Assembly (NCBI GenBank): GCA_004335835.1
Contig: RWJK01001226.1
Span: 45,482 to 109,481, forward strand
Direction: 5' to 3'
DNA: 64,000 nucleotides
Source of the DNA: Scenedesmus sp. ARA3
Taxonomy: Eukaryota; Chlorophyta; Chlorophyceae; Sphaeropleales; Scenedesmaceae
The position numbers were made by a program, and so were the translations under genes. Positions 47,369-59,946 of this stretch are shown in pieces; within the stretch, counting starts at the first letter, position 1; every line of letters starts with the position of its first letter. The notes beneath the pieces are model-generated. The model had not been told where the DNA came from. It did not search any database and was given only the letters and a program-made list of their open reading frames with translations.

Positions 47369-50300
47369 ATGGCACTCAAGGCAGCACAGAAGCAGATCGT
47401 GGCTAAGGCCCAGGCCCGCGCTGGCGTGGTCGCCCCTCGCGTTGTGAAGGGCTCACGCAGCGTGAGGATGGCCGTGCAGGCTCGTGCCTTCAACGCTGTG
47501 CAGGTCCCCCTGGCAGTTCGCCGCGTGTGTGGCTCCGCATCCCGCAGGAGCAACATGGTGATTGGGGCCACCGAACGGGGATTGCAGCGTCGCGATTGAT
47601 ATTTAATGATTAGAATTACAGTAGATCCAGCTGATCTGGCTGAATGTGCATGTAGCAGACATCACGGCAGCAACGCCTGCATGGGGAGGTAGAGCTGTGG
47701 CAGCAGGGACACCCTTGCAGCCCGGTTGTGCATGCTGCCATGCACTCGCCACCCGCTGTAGCAGTATTTATTGGCTGAAACATCGTTACTACGCAGCAGC
47801 TCAGTGCCATGCAACACAGCAGCTGCCAGCACATGCAGTTTCTGCCCAACTTCAACTACGCCCACCCAGCCCCTGCAGACAGCAGCAGCTGCCCCCCCCA
47901 CCCCCATGCTAACCCTGCTCCACCTGCTCTTTGCCACAGGTGGTGATGGCAGCAGCAGTGAAGGACGGTGCTGTGCTGCCAAAGGGCCGCAAGCTCCGTG
48001 TGGCAGTGATTGGTGGTGGACCAAGCGGTGCCTGCGCTGCAGAGACCCTGGCCCAGGGCGGCGTGGAGGCCTTCCTGATCGAGCGCAAGATGGACAACTG
48101 CAAGGTGCGTTATTTTTTGGGGACTGAGATTGGAATTGAGGGTGACAGCTGGGAGGCGTGGGGCCGCGGTGCTTGCAGGAACGGTCAGCGGAGTGTGAGG
48201 CTGCTAGCGCCTGTGCTGTAGTAGGATGGCTTGCAGGAATGCTGACAGTAGCAGACAAGCGGCTGTTGCTTATACAATGCAGACATGTATTTTAAGCATG
48301 ATCTATGCAGCAGAAGCGCAGCGTAAGTACTGCAGCCATAACGGTGGCTCATTCTTGTTGTTTTGCAGGAATCTGCGGGCACAGCAACACAGCTTCATAC
48401 GTTTCCTTGCAGCGCCACTTGACTGGGATGTGCTGCTGCTGCACTGAACTCGACGTCCTCTGCATGCACGGTACAAGCATCTGACCATCATCCTTGTTTT
48501 GCTGCTGCTGCTCGCGTGCTGTTCTGTTTTGCTTCTGCTGCTGCCTGCAGCCATGCGGTGGTGCCATCCCCCTGTGCATGGTGCAGGAGTTTGACCTGCC
48601 ACAGGAGATCATTGACCGCAAGGTGCGCAGGACAGCAGGAACATACAGTTTGTCTTTGAGTATGTTGTTCGATTTCCCAACGGTGCTACTGTACTTGTAG
48701 ATGCAAATCAGGTGGTGCTGCAGGGCAGCTTCTGATGCACGCTTGCCTGATGGCATGCAGCATGAGCCTGCGCCTATGCTGGCTGCCTTGCGCTACAGCG
48801 AGTTAAGCATTCCCATGCGTGGGCTCTTGGGCTCCACTCTACACACGCCCTTTTAATTCCTGCTTCGCTGCCGCTTATGATGATGTGTGTCTGCATGCAC
48901 CATACAGGTGACCAAGATGAAGATGATCAGCCCCAGCAACCGCGAGGTGGACGTGGGCAGGACGCTGAGCGAGACCGAGTACATTGGCATGTGCAGGCGC
49001 GAGGTCATGGACGACTACCTGCGCAAGCGTGCGGAGAAGGACGGCGCCAACATCATCAACGGCCTCATGATGAAGATGGAGCAGCCAGGTGGGCTTGATT
49101 GGGTTGATTGCAGGATTGAATTATTGCAGGAACATTGCAGGACTGAATGATTTGTTGATTGTGTATTAGTTGTGGTTGGGAGGGAGGGCGCGCGGAGAAG
49201 GACGGCGCCAAGATTGTGAATGGCCTGTTGATGAAGATGGAGCAGCCCGGTAGGCCGAGCAGCCAGGTTGATCTGTGGCAGGTGTTAGGAGGGTGGTTTG
49301 TGCTGGCTGTTTTGCAGGCAGGACATCCACACAGGTGCAGCGTCTCATACACGCACGCTGTCGTGTTGTTTTTCGCGTTCTAGTTTGCTTTGCAGTGACA
49401 GATGGCTCCCATTGACCTGCCAATTAGTACCGATGAGGTAACTGACAAAGCACTTCATCTTCATGCTGCTGCTGCTGCTGCTGCAGTGGCTGACGGCCCC
49501 ATCACCATCCACTACAACGGCTACGCCGAGGGCTCCAAGATCGGCACCCCCGCAACCCTGGAGGTGGACCTGGTGATTGGTGCTGACGGCGCCAACTCCC
49601 GCGTGGCCAAGGAGATTGACGCTGGCGAGTACGATTACGCCATCGCCTTCCAGGAGCGCATCCGCATCCCAGGTGCGTTGCATCGGTGTTGTTGACATGT
49701 TATCTTGTCATTTGGCTGCATTTCTAAGTGTCAGGAGTGCCGATGGCGCCAACAGCCGCGTGGCCAAGAAGACCAAACTTCTGTGAAGTCACGCTGTCAA
49801 CTGTCTCTGCCATGAAGACGACGACAAGTTGTTTTAAGTACTACGAGAACCTGGCTGAGATGTATGCGCGTGACAACTGCATGCGCAACCACTGACTCAT
49901 GCTGTGAACTTTCTCCTGATCTGCAGACGACAAGATGAAGTACTACGAGAACCTGGCTTAAATGTACGTGGCTGACAACTGCATGCGCAGCCACTGTGAA
50001 CTCACGCTGTGGACTTTCTCCTGATCTGCAGACGACAAGATGAAATACTACGAGAACCTGGCTGAGATGTACGTGGGCGATGACGTGTCCCCGGACTTCT
50101 ACGGCTGGGTATTCCCCAAGTACGACCACGTGGCTGTGGGTACCGGCACAGTGGTGAATAAGACCGCCATCAAGCAGTACCAGCAGGCCACCCGCGACAG
50201 GGCAAAGGTCAAGACCGAGGGCGGCAAGATCATCAGGTGGGGTTCCAAGGTGTTGATGGTTTAATGCAGAAGTAGTAGATTGGTTTCAGGTGTTGGGTGC

Positions 50301-51420
50301 GTTAAGAGCAGCAGAATCGTGCTCCCCCGGTGTCAGGTAGCATGACATCTACGGACGCGACTTGCACTGTTCATTGGCTGACATGCTCTGCTGCCTGTGC
50401 TCCCCTTCCAAAATCTTCCATTGCGAACATCCAGGGTGGAGGCGCACCCCATCCCCGAGCACCCCCGCCCGCGGCGCTGCAAGGGCCGCGTGGCTCTGGT
50501 CGGTGATGCTGCCGGCTACGTGACCAAGTGCTCCGGCGAGGGCATCTACTTTGCAGCCAAGTCTGGCCGCATGTGTGCTGAGGCAATCGTGGAGGCCAGC
50601 GAGAACGGCAAGAAGATGTGCGGCGAGTCCGCCATCCGCGTGTACCTGGACAAGTGAGTTTGACCGGTGTTTGACCGAGGTTTGACCAGAGTTTGACTGC
50701 ATGTTTGGGCTTTGTTTGCTTGCTGGCACAATCGTCTTAGTTGTGCCAGCATGACAGCTGCGTCTAGACCCGGTTTTTTTTTGTGGTGCGCCCAGAGACA
50801 ACGGCACAGCAAGTTTTGGATGGCGATAAGCAGCAAACTAACCACCGGCATCACCCCTGCTACTGCTGCAGGTGGGACCGCAAGTACTGGACCACCTACA
50901 AGGTGCTGGACATCCTGCAGAAGGTCTTCTACCGCAGCAACCCCGCACGCGAGGCCTTTGTGGAGATGTGCGAGGACAGCTACGTGCAGAAGATGACCTT
51001 CGACAGCTACCTGTACAAGACCGTGGTGCCAGGTTGGTTTATTTGTTTGCTGTTGGTTGTTCAGCTGTTTGTTTGTGTGCAAAGCTGGTTGCAGCAGCGG
51101 CATATGGATGCGTAAGCAGGCCTGCTGCGTGCTATGCGGTTACGCAGCGCAGACTTCTGTCAGAAGATAGCATGATGCAGCACGTCCTGCAAGGCAACTG
51201 CTGTTACTGTCACGCTTGGTCAAACCAATCCTGGTCAAACTAACACAAAGTCAAACCCACCTGTCCTGCAGGCAACCCCCTGGACGACGTGAAGCTGCTG
51301 GTCAACACTGTCGCCAGCATTGTGCGCGCCAACGCACTGCGTGCAGCAGACAGCAAGTCCGTTGACGTCAACTTCGGCAGCAAGGCAACAGAGGAGTTCC
51401 AGGCCCGCGCCACTGCCTAA
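47369..51420 (+). CDS. CHLP: geranylgeranyl diphosphate/geranylgeranyl-chlorophyll reductase, 508 aa
   Basis: Nine exons join in phase: 47369-47557, 47940-48104, 48551-48622, 48908-49088, 49487-49672, 50032-50236, 50435-50653, 50872-51032 and 51272-51420 (TAA). The enzyme reduces the geranylgeranyl chain to phytyl for chlorophyll and tocopherol, using NADPH in the plastid. Exon 1 is a basic, Ala/Val-rich transit peptide. The FAD-binding GGGPSG lies at 88-93 (RVAVIGGGPSGACAAE). LVIGADGANSRVAKEIDAGE (exon 5), VSPDFYGWVFPKYDHVAVGTG (exon 6, slightly longer in full) and GDAAGYVTKCSGEGIYFAAK (exon 7) are the conserved blocks of the family. Length and colinearity match plant and algal CHLP. Codon use is strongly C-ending compared with the Gln/Ala-rich neighbours, as expected for a highly expressed photosynthesis gene. 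Introns 4 and 5 contain exon echoes. Confidence 0.97.
49188..49255 (+). repeat. CHLP: donor-type echo of CHLP exon 4
   Basis: GCGGAGAAGGACGGCGCCAA..ATGGAGCAGCCAG|GTGGGC, ending at 49088, recurs ending CAGCCCG|GTAGGC at about 49249. The encoded segment becomes AEKDGAKIVNGLLMKMEQP from AEKDGANIINGLMMKMEQP. The donor is intact. Confidence 0.8.
49735..49780 (+). repeat. CHLP: echo of the interior of CHLP exon 5
   Basis: GTGCCGATGGCGCCAACAGC..GCCAAGAAG copies the exon 5 stretch coding GADGANSRVAKE (49583-49618). It is an exon-internal fragment lying in the intron after that exon, not touching a splice site. Confidence 0.7.
49810..49990 (+). repeat. CHLP: two acceptor-type echoes of CHLP exon 6
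   Basis: Copies of ACGACAAGATGAAATACTAC and about 30 more bases precede the true exon 6 (base 1 at 50032), at about 49820 and 49927. Spacings are about 107 and 105 bp. The nearer copy keeps CTGCAG but has TAA in place of a GAG codon. The farther copy has lost the AG and gained an insertion. Both are clearly non-coding now. Confidence 0.85.
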
Positions 51421-52650
51421 GCGCGTTGTGTAACATGTCAGTATAACATGTTATATACCGTAGTGTGTAGCGTTGCTTCGGTAGCGGACAGCTGGGCACG
51501 TGCCTGCAGCTGCAGCTGTCTGCAGTAGCTGTCGATTGCGCAGTGTTGAGGCTAAGCATATGCGCACAGCATGATGCAATAGCTGAGTGCGCTGGGTCTG
51601 CTGCAGCGACGCTGCACCAGCGTCGTCGTTGCTGCTGTTGTGAGAGTTGACCTGCTTGTGTGTGTTTGAATGGTGTGCTGCCTGCTGCTCCAGCAGCAGC
51701 ATACCAGCACAGCAGCAGCAGGAGTGTGCATGTGTGCAGCGTGTGGGTGCAAAGCTGCCTCATCAAGCAGCGGAGTGTTTGCTGTGCATTGCAGCGTCGC
51801 GCAGGTTTCAGGGTTGACTGGTTGAACTGGGGTGTAGTAGGGGGGGCTGGGTGCGCCTGCAAGGGGAGTGTCTTTCTCTGTTAAGGCGTGGTAGCAGGTG
51901 TAGTTCGCTTGCAGGAAAGATGTTGCTGTTTATGCACAGTACGCAGTGCTGGGCTGTGTTCTGCTTCTGTTGCTGCGCTCTGTATTGGGTGCAGCTGCTC
52001 ATGGCAGCTAGTGCTGTGTCTGCTCATTCATACAAGCTAGGCATCTCAACCTTCACAAGTGTGCATGAACCATAGCAACACAGCGCCTGAAGCATCAGAT
52101 AGTGCATAACGAGCAGAGGCATGCTTGTGAGGCGGCAGCAGCAGCTGCAATGCAGTGCGCGGCAGCTGTTGCTAGGCGCTGATGGGGTGCCTTCAAGTTG
52201 CTCCACGCAGCCGTGCATGGGCAGCTCGAGTTGTGTGCTCTGCAACTGTGGTGACCTGCTCTAGAGAAGAGTGCACGTTGGTGCAATCTCTCGAGGAGAG
52301 GTGGTGCTTTGCATCTGCCACTGGTGGCTGGCAGCAAGTGAGGACCGATTGTTTCTGGGTGTTTACTGGTTTGCTCCGGTGCTCTGCGGCACTGGGACTG
52401 CTGTGTAATTCACCTCCAATCTGATGAGTTGTCCACCTGCAGAGCTGCTTCGCCTGATGATCATACTGATGATCATGCCTGGTTTGCACGACGGTACTGC
52501 AGTGCAGCTATGATAAGTGCGTGAACTCACTGTTTCAAGCCACGATGTGCCACGTCAACAGTGTTGACTGGGAGCAGTGCTGCACCACATTGTGGTGACC
52601 ACATGCTGACACCTACGATGCCGATGACAAGGTATGGCTTACAAGAAGAC

Positions 52651-52701
<51 letters not shown>

Positions 52702-53620
52702 GCTGACACCTTTTGAAACCCTGGTCGAACTGACTCTTTGACTATTATGAATTGCCACAGAGCTGCTGTTCCAGGATTTTGTACTGCAGTGAAAAGGTCA
52801 GCGGCAGCATCTGACGAGATGGTCATGGTGGACGCTGAGGACAGACTGACTGTTCAGTGGGGTGGAGGTGGTCTGTTGATCAGTGCCACGTTCCGCACCA
52901 CGCGGGACCGGCGCTAGTGTTCCTCCGTCCCTGCAGTAACAGTAGTGTCTTGCAAACGCCAAATCCAGCGTTTTTCTGGCCGAGCATGCCCGCAACAGCG
53001 CCGGGGCTGTGTCAGCAGGCGTGGCTGTAGCAGCGTTTTTAACCGGTACAGCGTGGACTTGACTGCTGCTCGATGCAGAGCCACCGATAAGCTGTCATGT
53101 GCCAGTCATCAAGCTGTGATTATAAAAAGCATCGCATACCTGCAGTCAGGCTCTCTACTTCAAACTGCAACAGCTGTCCAGCCCGCAACACAGTCCCCAG
53201 TCCCAAACAAAACGTTGTTAGGTACCTACGCTGAAGGAATTGAACGTTCCAAAGTGTGAATAGTGGGTGACTGCTGCTGCAGCGTTGTTGACGCGTTGTT
53301 GACGGGCCTGCCCTCCTGCATGCTTCGCTTGCGTCAAAGGCAGCCATTCAGATTGTTTTCTGATCCAATTTGCAGCTTTTTGCTATCGGCGTGCGCCTGA
53401 GGGCGGTGCATGCTGCCAACAGTAACTGACACTGCAACAGCCCTGCTGAGTCCAATCTTGACCAGGTGTGAATGTGCTGAACCGTCTGCTTCTGACTCCG
53501 CCTTCCTCATCCTGCTGCCTTTGGTGCTTCGATACTTAATCCTGCAGACGGAGCTCTACTATCTGAAGAAGCAACGTCAGTGCTGGGTTGATCAGGCACA
53601 GCTGAGTGGACGTAACAGAG
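51421..53620. other. CHLP 3' flank and intergenic region
   Basis: TGTAA occurs at 51429-51433 (too close to the stop to be useful) and at 52404-52408. No persuasive gene is seen. The region ends at the start of the Gln/Ala-rich 433-codon frame, whose upstream DNA is open for only a few codons before the ATG. Confidence 0.4.
52651..52701. repeat. (TAT)17 microsatellite
   Basis: An uninterrupted TAT/ATT trinucleotide run of about 51 bases. It is the only long AT-rich triplet run in a window otherwise dominated by CAG/CTG and GCA/GCT triplets. Confidence 0.95.
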
Positions 53621-54405
53621 ATGCCACCTCAAACAGCAATGGTCGCCAGCATGCCTGATGCTGCTCCTGGCACAACCAAGCAGCAGAAGCAGCAGCTGGT
53701 GATGCAGCAGCACTTGCAAGCCTACAGCTTGATGGCCCAGCAGTACCAGAAGGCATCAGCAACAGCAGGGCCAGCAGCAGCTGGCAGCGCAGCACTCAAA
53801 AGGACCGCCCAGCAAGCCGGTATGTGCAGTGCAGTGCGTTACTTTCCTGCAGCCCTGCCAAATGGTATGCTAGTGATGGTGCCTGGCATGGTAATGCCAC
53901 AAGGTGGCCAGCAACAGCAGAAGCAGCACCTGCAGCAGCTGCCCAGCAAGCAGATGCAGCTGCAGCTACAGCAGCAGCAGCTGCTGCTGGAAGCCTGCAA
54001 TCTCCGCAAGCTGCGCATGCCTAGCCTCAGCACAGCAGCAGGAGCCAACTCTGCCGCCGCAGCACAAGCGCAGCTAGCTGCGGCACCAGCAGCAGCTGCC
54101 GCAGCAGCAGATGCAGCAAGGAAGAAGGCGAAGACAGCAGCAACAGCTGCAGGCGCCGCAGCGCCGCGCGTGCGCAAGATTGTGAGCTGCTACCAGGACC
54201 TGCTGCAGCCATGTGACGATGATGTGACAACAGAAGAGGAGGAGGATGAAGATGACGCAGTGGAGACACCTCTGGCACCGCTGGCGTTTGGTGGCGTGCC
54301 GCAGCTCGCGCCGCTGCTGCCGCCGTCCATGCATGCCTTGCCGCAGAGCCTGGCACGACATGCAGCAGCACCGGCTGCAGTGCAGAATGCTGCATCATCT
54401 GCTGG

Positions 54406-54442
<37 letters not shown>

Positions 54443-54919
54443 GCCGGCAACAGCTCGCCCAGCAGCAGCAGCGGTGGCAGCGCTGGGGGCGCTGCGCATG
54501 TGCCTGCAGAGGCAGCTGCTGGCGTGGCAGCCAGTGCCGCAGCAGCAGCACCAGCAGCGGAGACAGATGAGGACGATCAAGCAACAGATGAGAAGCTGCT
54601 TGCTGCAGCAACACTGGTTGAGCTGCTGCATGCGCAGCCAGTGGCAGTTGGCACGCCTGCAAGCGCCGCAAGTCAGCAGCAGCAGCTGCGCATGCAGCAG
54701 CAGCAGCAGCAGCCACGCTGCAGGTCAGCGCCAGTTGTGCGTGCCGTGCAGGCGCCTGGCGTGTTGCAGCTGTCCCCGGTTGCTGCTGCAGCTGCTGGCG
54801 GGGGCATGACTCAGCAGTCACAAGTCAAGGCAGCGATGCAAAGTGCTATGATGCACTTCTTGAAGCAGCAGCTTGCCCTGCGACAGCAACAGCAGCAGCT
54901 GCTGCAGGGGTCTGTCTGA
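53621..54919 (+). CDS. Gln/Ala-rich putative nuclear protein, 432 aa
   Basis: A single frame from ATG at 53621 (MPPQTAMVASMPDAAPG) to TGA at 54917. Poly-Gln blocks flank a central Ala-rich region. ARKKAKTAATAAGA followed by PRVRKIV forms a likely bipartite nuclear localisation signal near residue 170. An acidic run (TTEEEEDEDDAVE) follows. A short hydrophobic helix, LVELLHA, resembles co-regulator LxxLL-like motifs but is not exact. The C-terminal MMHFLKQQLALRQQQQQLL is predicted helical. No DNA-binding or catalytic domain is recognised. A role in transcription is inferred only from composition, which is like that of the two other Gln/Ala-rich proteins here. Confidence 0.65.
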
Positions 54920-56337
54920 GTGTACCATGAATTGGTTGATGGTGTTGAGCATCGCCGTTAAAGGCCTGAAGATTGTTGCGTTGCATACAAAGCATTTGAT
55001 TCACTCGCAGGACTGCTGCTGTCAACGGCCGACAAGCATTGTGAATGTCACACTGATTAAAGACGCATCTGACTGTTGGACCGCATGCTGCTGGATGTTT
55101 CATTCAGCAGCCTTTACTTGACGCCCTGCAACATCTGCAGTGTTATTGGTTTCATGTATACTAAAGTAGTTGTGCAACGTTGAAGTTGCTGTGCTGGGTT
55201 TGGTCGGGCAGCAATACAGTAGTTGCATGTTGAGGCGGCGTGTTGACTGTCAAGTTGACCAGTCGCCTGTGACCTTCAAGGTCAGCCAATGGCTGTGTGT
55301 GCAGCACACAAGCCACTTGTGCGGAGACCAGTTGCCAGTGGCCTTCAGAAGCTGCCACAGTGTGTGGGCAGCACACAAGCCATGTGCTGGCAGCTGTACT
55401 CTGATACGTTTGACCAGACTCACAGCATCATGTGCTGTGAATGCCAGGGCTGGTGCCCGCCTGGCAAGCCCACCAATGCACTGTCAAGGCGTGATCACCA
55501 TGGGTCATCACATTCACATTTTGGAAGTTACAAGAGCCTCTTGTTACGGTAACCTCGCCCGTCATCATAGTGGGCGGGCGACTGAGTGCACTTGTCATAC
55601 CATTTACTGTTGCTGAGGCCCAACCACCTGCTTTTGCTTGGGGCGCACAGCGCATGGCCAGTTTGCTATCATTACTATCATCATGATGTAGCTGCTCACG
55701 CTACAGAATACTGCAGCTACTGGAAACACAGGGGCGGCTCTCTGAGTCGGGTTGTTTGTTGCAGAAGCTTGCCACTGGCACAGCAGACTCTGGCCGGCAG
55801 CTTGGGCACTGCCAGAGTAACATGGGCACTGCCTAAATGACTCTGAGAGTGTAGCGACTGGGACATGTAGGGACTCGTGACACTTGAAAGCATACGTAGT
55901 GCGTACAGACTCCCCATCCTACCTCACTGGCAGATCCGTCTGTAGATTGAGCCAATGCTACGGTGAGGGAGCAGCAATCTGGCGGGCTCTCATCCGTGAC
56001 TTGTGCACAAGAATTGCAAGTGGTTCTCTTCTGCCAGTCAAATGTCCACAAACATCACCGGCGGATTGCAGCAGTGGCTAGCTGGTGCTGATGGCTGGCT
56101 GGCTGGCAGAGTTTGAGCTGGGTGACACTGTGTCACTGACGTTCCCAGCTTGACTTACCGGCCAAGTGTCGAACTCCAAAGTCTCCTCGCTATATTTCTC
56201 AAGTGCTATCTCTGACGCTACGCTCCTCACACGTCCTGCCCGCTGCTTGACGGTAGATTTCCTGCCAACCCCGGTCGCCCAGCCACAGCAGCAGGGCTCT
56301 GAACATCCAGCAGCAAACCACCGTAGATTTGAAGACG
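54920..56337. other. intergenic, no gene seen
   Basis: A short imperfect tandem duplication of about 67 bp lies at 55255-55385, containing TGGC/GACCTTCA followed by GCAGCACACAAGCCA in both copies. Small TGGCTGGC repeats lie at 56090-56106. The short frames on both strands lack support. Confidence 0.4.
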
Positions 56338-56919
56338 ATGAGGAACGTTACCAAGGTGTGAAGGCGATCTGGCGGCCTTTTGCTGAATGACGGCACTATC
56401 CACGTGAATCGCCGGAATCATAGCAGCCAGAATCATGACATACATTTCAAACGCTTTCATCATCCACACGTTTAAGTGACATCGGATTTTCACGACCACG
56501 CCGCCTCATCGCAGGGTCGCTGAGTCACTGCTGCCTGTCTGCTGCTGCCTGCTGCTGTGACTGCTGCCCAGGTGGCCCTGCTGGCTTTCGCGTGCCTGCT
56601 GCTGGCAGCATCCGCAGCCAGCCAATGCACGGAGTCCTGCGCTACTTGCAGCTCAGATGCAGAGTGCTGCCAGCGCAATGTAGATGGCAGCGCGGGCAGG
56701 AACTGCCAGTGCCGTAAGCTGCACATCCAGGCTGTCAACACGGGAGCACCACGTGCAGTGTGCCTGTGCGAGGGTGCCACCACAGAGACCTGCATCTACG
56801 CAAACTATGTCAAGATGATGGCCCGGGAGGCGCCAAAGATCGCAGCACGCGCAGCAGCAAAGCAGGCGGCAGCAGCTGCAGCAGCAGGCGCTCAGGGAGG
56901 CCGCCGCTTGGCACAGTAA
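56338..56919 (+). CDS. small secreted Cys-rich protein, 121 aa
   Basis: Exon 56338-56355 (MRNVTK) joins in phase 0 to 56572-56919 (TAA). The joined N-terminus, MRNVTKVALLAFACLLLAAS, is a textbook signal peptide with probable cleavage after ASA. The mature part has ten Cys in the order C-x3-C-x2-C-x6-CC, then C-x-C, then C-x-C and a final C, suggesting disulfide-stabilised folding in the secretory route. The C-terminal third is Ala/Lys-rich and lacks Cys. No known family is recognised. The tiny first exon was chosen because it is the only nearby ATG that gives a signal peptide in phase. Confidence 0.65.
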
Positions 56920-59900
56920 CCCACTCAAAGACGAAACGAACATGCAGCGCAGACAGGCGTCTCTTTCTTTGTTTCATTCACATGTACTGAGGCAGGATGC
57001 TGAGGCAGGATGTTTGTCAGACTAGTAGAGTAGCAGCTAGGTGCTGCTGTGCCTGACGGGTTGCTTGTTCACAGGCTGCGTCCGACGGTAGAGGCATGTG
57101 GTGGTTGCGCTGCTTGCATGTCCGCAGCAGAGTGGCTGCAAGGCAGTGATAATCTATTATTGTATACATGTTAAGGTTATTGTCATGGCAGGAGTCTGGT
57201 ATAGAGTATTGTTCAGCTGGCTGCTCAATCCTCATTCTGGCATACATACCAGGACCAGGTATGGCATGAGGGCAGAGCATCTTAGTTATGCAACAGCAGC
57301 AGCATTGTTCCTCCCTATTTCATCTGCACAGTTGTGGCCAATGTCCTAGGGCAAATGCACCTGGCTTGGAGGGCCACATGCTGGTGCAAGTAGTGTATGC
57401 GGATGGCGGTTGTTGGGGATGCTAGCATGCATATCCTGCAAGCATCACTGCAGCAGCACATGCCCTGCGTATGTGTTGCTGGGGAGAATGTTGCGCCCTG
57501 CATGCCTTGTACAGATGGGCTTGCATGGGCATGGTTAGACTGTGCAAATGCATGCCTCTGGTTTAAAGCACCAACGCGCATTGCACTTGCAGGATACACG
57601 CAGGGATGCTGACACCCACATGTACTGCCTGAATTGGTTGTGTGGATATGACAGCTGTATGCACCGTATTACTATATTTATATGTATCGTTTTACGTGCC
57701 AGGGCATGTGCAGTGCATTGCGCAGCTTTAACAGGCTTGCCTGAGTTGCTGTCCTGCAAGTGTTTTTGAGAAGGCCACACACATGCAGCATGTCATCTTT
57801 CAGATGCCAATGCTGGTTGACTGTGACGGCTAGTTTGGCATCAGCAAGTGCGCGTGATCAACCAGCTTTACATCTGGTGCAGGCAGCGGCGTAATCACAC
57901 TTTTTTGCACACGACTTGTGATCAGCGTAGCTGATGCATCACTTGAATGCATGCTTGCAGGCCCGTCCTTTTGCGCCTGTGCTGTGCGCGTGTTTGCAGC
58001 AATAGTGGGCTTGTATAGTGAGCAGCACTCGTCATTGTTTTGCAAAACACTATGTGACCTTCTCACATATCACATTACAGCACTTGACAGCACATCGCCG
58101 TCAGCTGGTTCAACCAGAAGGTTTCATGACCAGGTCATGACTAGGTCAGCTCGGCAGTCATTGTGCCAGCCATGTGCACAGCATCTGCTCGACATGGTGC
58201 AATGGCGCAAATCTTCCTACCCGTAATAAACTTTAGTTCATGAAGGGATTTCCGGGGCTTCGATGTCGTCTGAGTGTTCGTCACAGGTTTAGGGTATACA
58301 GCAAGCCCTAGCAACAGCCCTACCTTCTCTTTGTCCCTTGGATCGTTTTTCGCTTGCAGTTTTTGCGCTGGCTAATGTTTCTTATGTATGTTTCCTTCAG
58401 CATGCTGGCTGTGCGTGTGCTTCGAACGCGAAAGGCACCTGTTGCCGTCGGACTGGCTTGCGTTTGCTGCGATGCTACGCCTCGAACATTGCTGCTGCCG
58501 CGCTGCGATCAACTGTTTCTTTCTCCTTTATTTTATTTCGCGCTGCCTCTGCACGCTGTTGCTGCTGCTGGTAGTGTGGATCATGTGCCACCTGCCAGCA
58601 GTGCTCAGCGGCTGGATAGCTGCTGTGACAGCAGCTGGATAGCTGCTGTGACAGCAGCTGCAGCAGCAGGAACAAGGCACAGCAGGGTGCATTTCTCCCT
58701 TGTTGCAATTGCTCCCCTTTATTGCTGCGCCGTTCGCAGCCTTTGTGCTCAGTGCACGGAGTCTTTTGCTTTTGGAGGTGTTGTGTTTGAAGAGTACTGG
58801 GGCACTGCCCCTCACGTGTGCGACGTGCCTAGTCAGTGCTCACGCCTTTGGCTCCTCGTATTAGATGGTATGAGGCACAACAGCGTGGTCTGAGACCACA
58901 AATAGACAGTTTTTCATGGGCCCTGGACTTTGAGGAGTGACACTCGCAGTACAGCAGCACTGCATGATGCCCTTGGCGTGAACACCTCCACGGCATGTTG
59001 CAACCACTGCATCTTCGCAGCACGCCTCCAAGCTCATTACGGCTTGCCTCGCGCAGTTTATTAGGACATCTTGGCCGTCAGGGCAGGGTCTGCCGTTGGA
59101 TCACTAGCGTGTAACAATGTTACTGACAACAAGAGCATGTCTAGGGTTTCGCGTTCCCCATGCAGAAGTCCTCTGGCTGTGCCCACCGCTGACAGATGTG
59201 TTTCAGGGCAATGTTTGTGTTGTGGCCGTATTCAGTCGTGCCTGACCGTGGAGACCAGCAGCCACTCAGCGAAAGAACACGCTCGCTCTGTTAGCATCTT
59301 ACGACTTGTGGAGACGCCTGAAAGCAAAACAGATCGCTGTGTTGTCGCTTCACGCGCTCTGTTGTCAGGCAGCTGTGCTGTGTCAACTGCTCCTGACAGC
59401 AGCAGTTTCATTCTCCATACACCCCTTGGACCGCATAGCAGACGTGCTTGGGTGACGATCCCTTGATTAAAGGTGAGAGTAAGCAATCCACGCCATGGTA
59501 CAGTTATCCTTATAGGCGATTGCCACTCCAGCAGCTGCTGCATCACACTGTTGCAGTGACAGCCATGTGGCACCAGCAGATTCTTATGTGCGTGGATGCC
59601 TGAGCTCTGTCTTTTTTAATCAGGCATGGCGTCTTTTGTGGCTAGATGTCAAGCACGCACCTTTGCTTGGTGCCGCCATCGACATGCACTGCATGCGTGC
59701 TCCGATACAGCAATTACTACCCTTTCTGCTACACAGCAATTGCTCCTCCTTGTGACAGTGCACTTGCCTCTGTTGGATGCAAGCACATTACCTCGACATG
59801 CACGCTCTGATAAACCCTACTTGGTTTTGCAATGGCGTCCACGCAATTAAAATTCCAGCCAGCAGCAGTAGCATCATCATCACTTACAGCTGCGCCCACG

Positions 59901-59946
59901 TACCGCAGCGGTGGCAGCAGTGGCAGCAGCAGCGGCGGTGGCAGCA
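56920..59946. other. long stretch without a recognised gene
   Basis: The stretch is rich in TG/GT, with few triplet repeats. A 173-codon frame from ATG 58375 (MFLMYVSFSMLAVRVLRTRK) contains a CTGGATAGCTGCTGTGACAG tandem pair but shows no domain or splice support. A 130-codon frame at 59071-59466 is equally unsupported and lacks an ATG start. The end of the region should hold the promoter of the helicase gene. Confidence 0.35.

Noticed and set aside
58375..58893. 173-codon frame with hydrophobic N-terminus
   Set aside because: No domain, no splice support, weak composition and an internal tandem repeat of non-coding type; probably chance.
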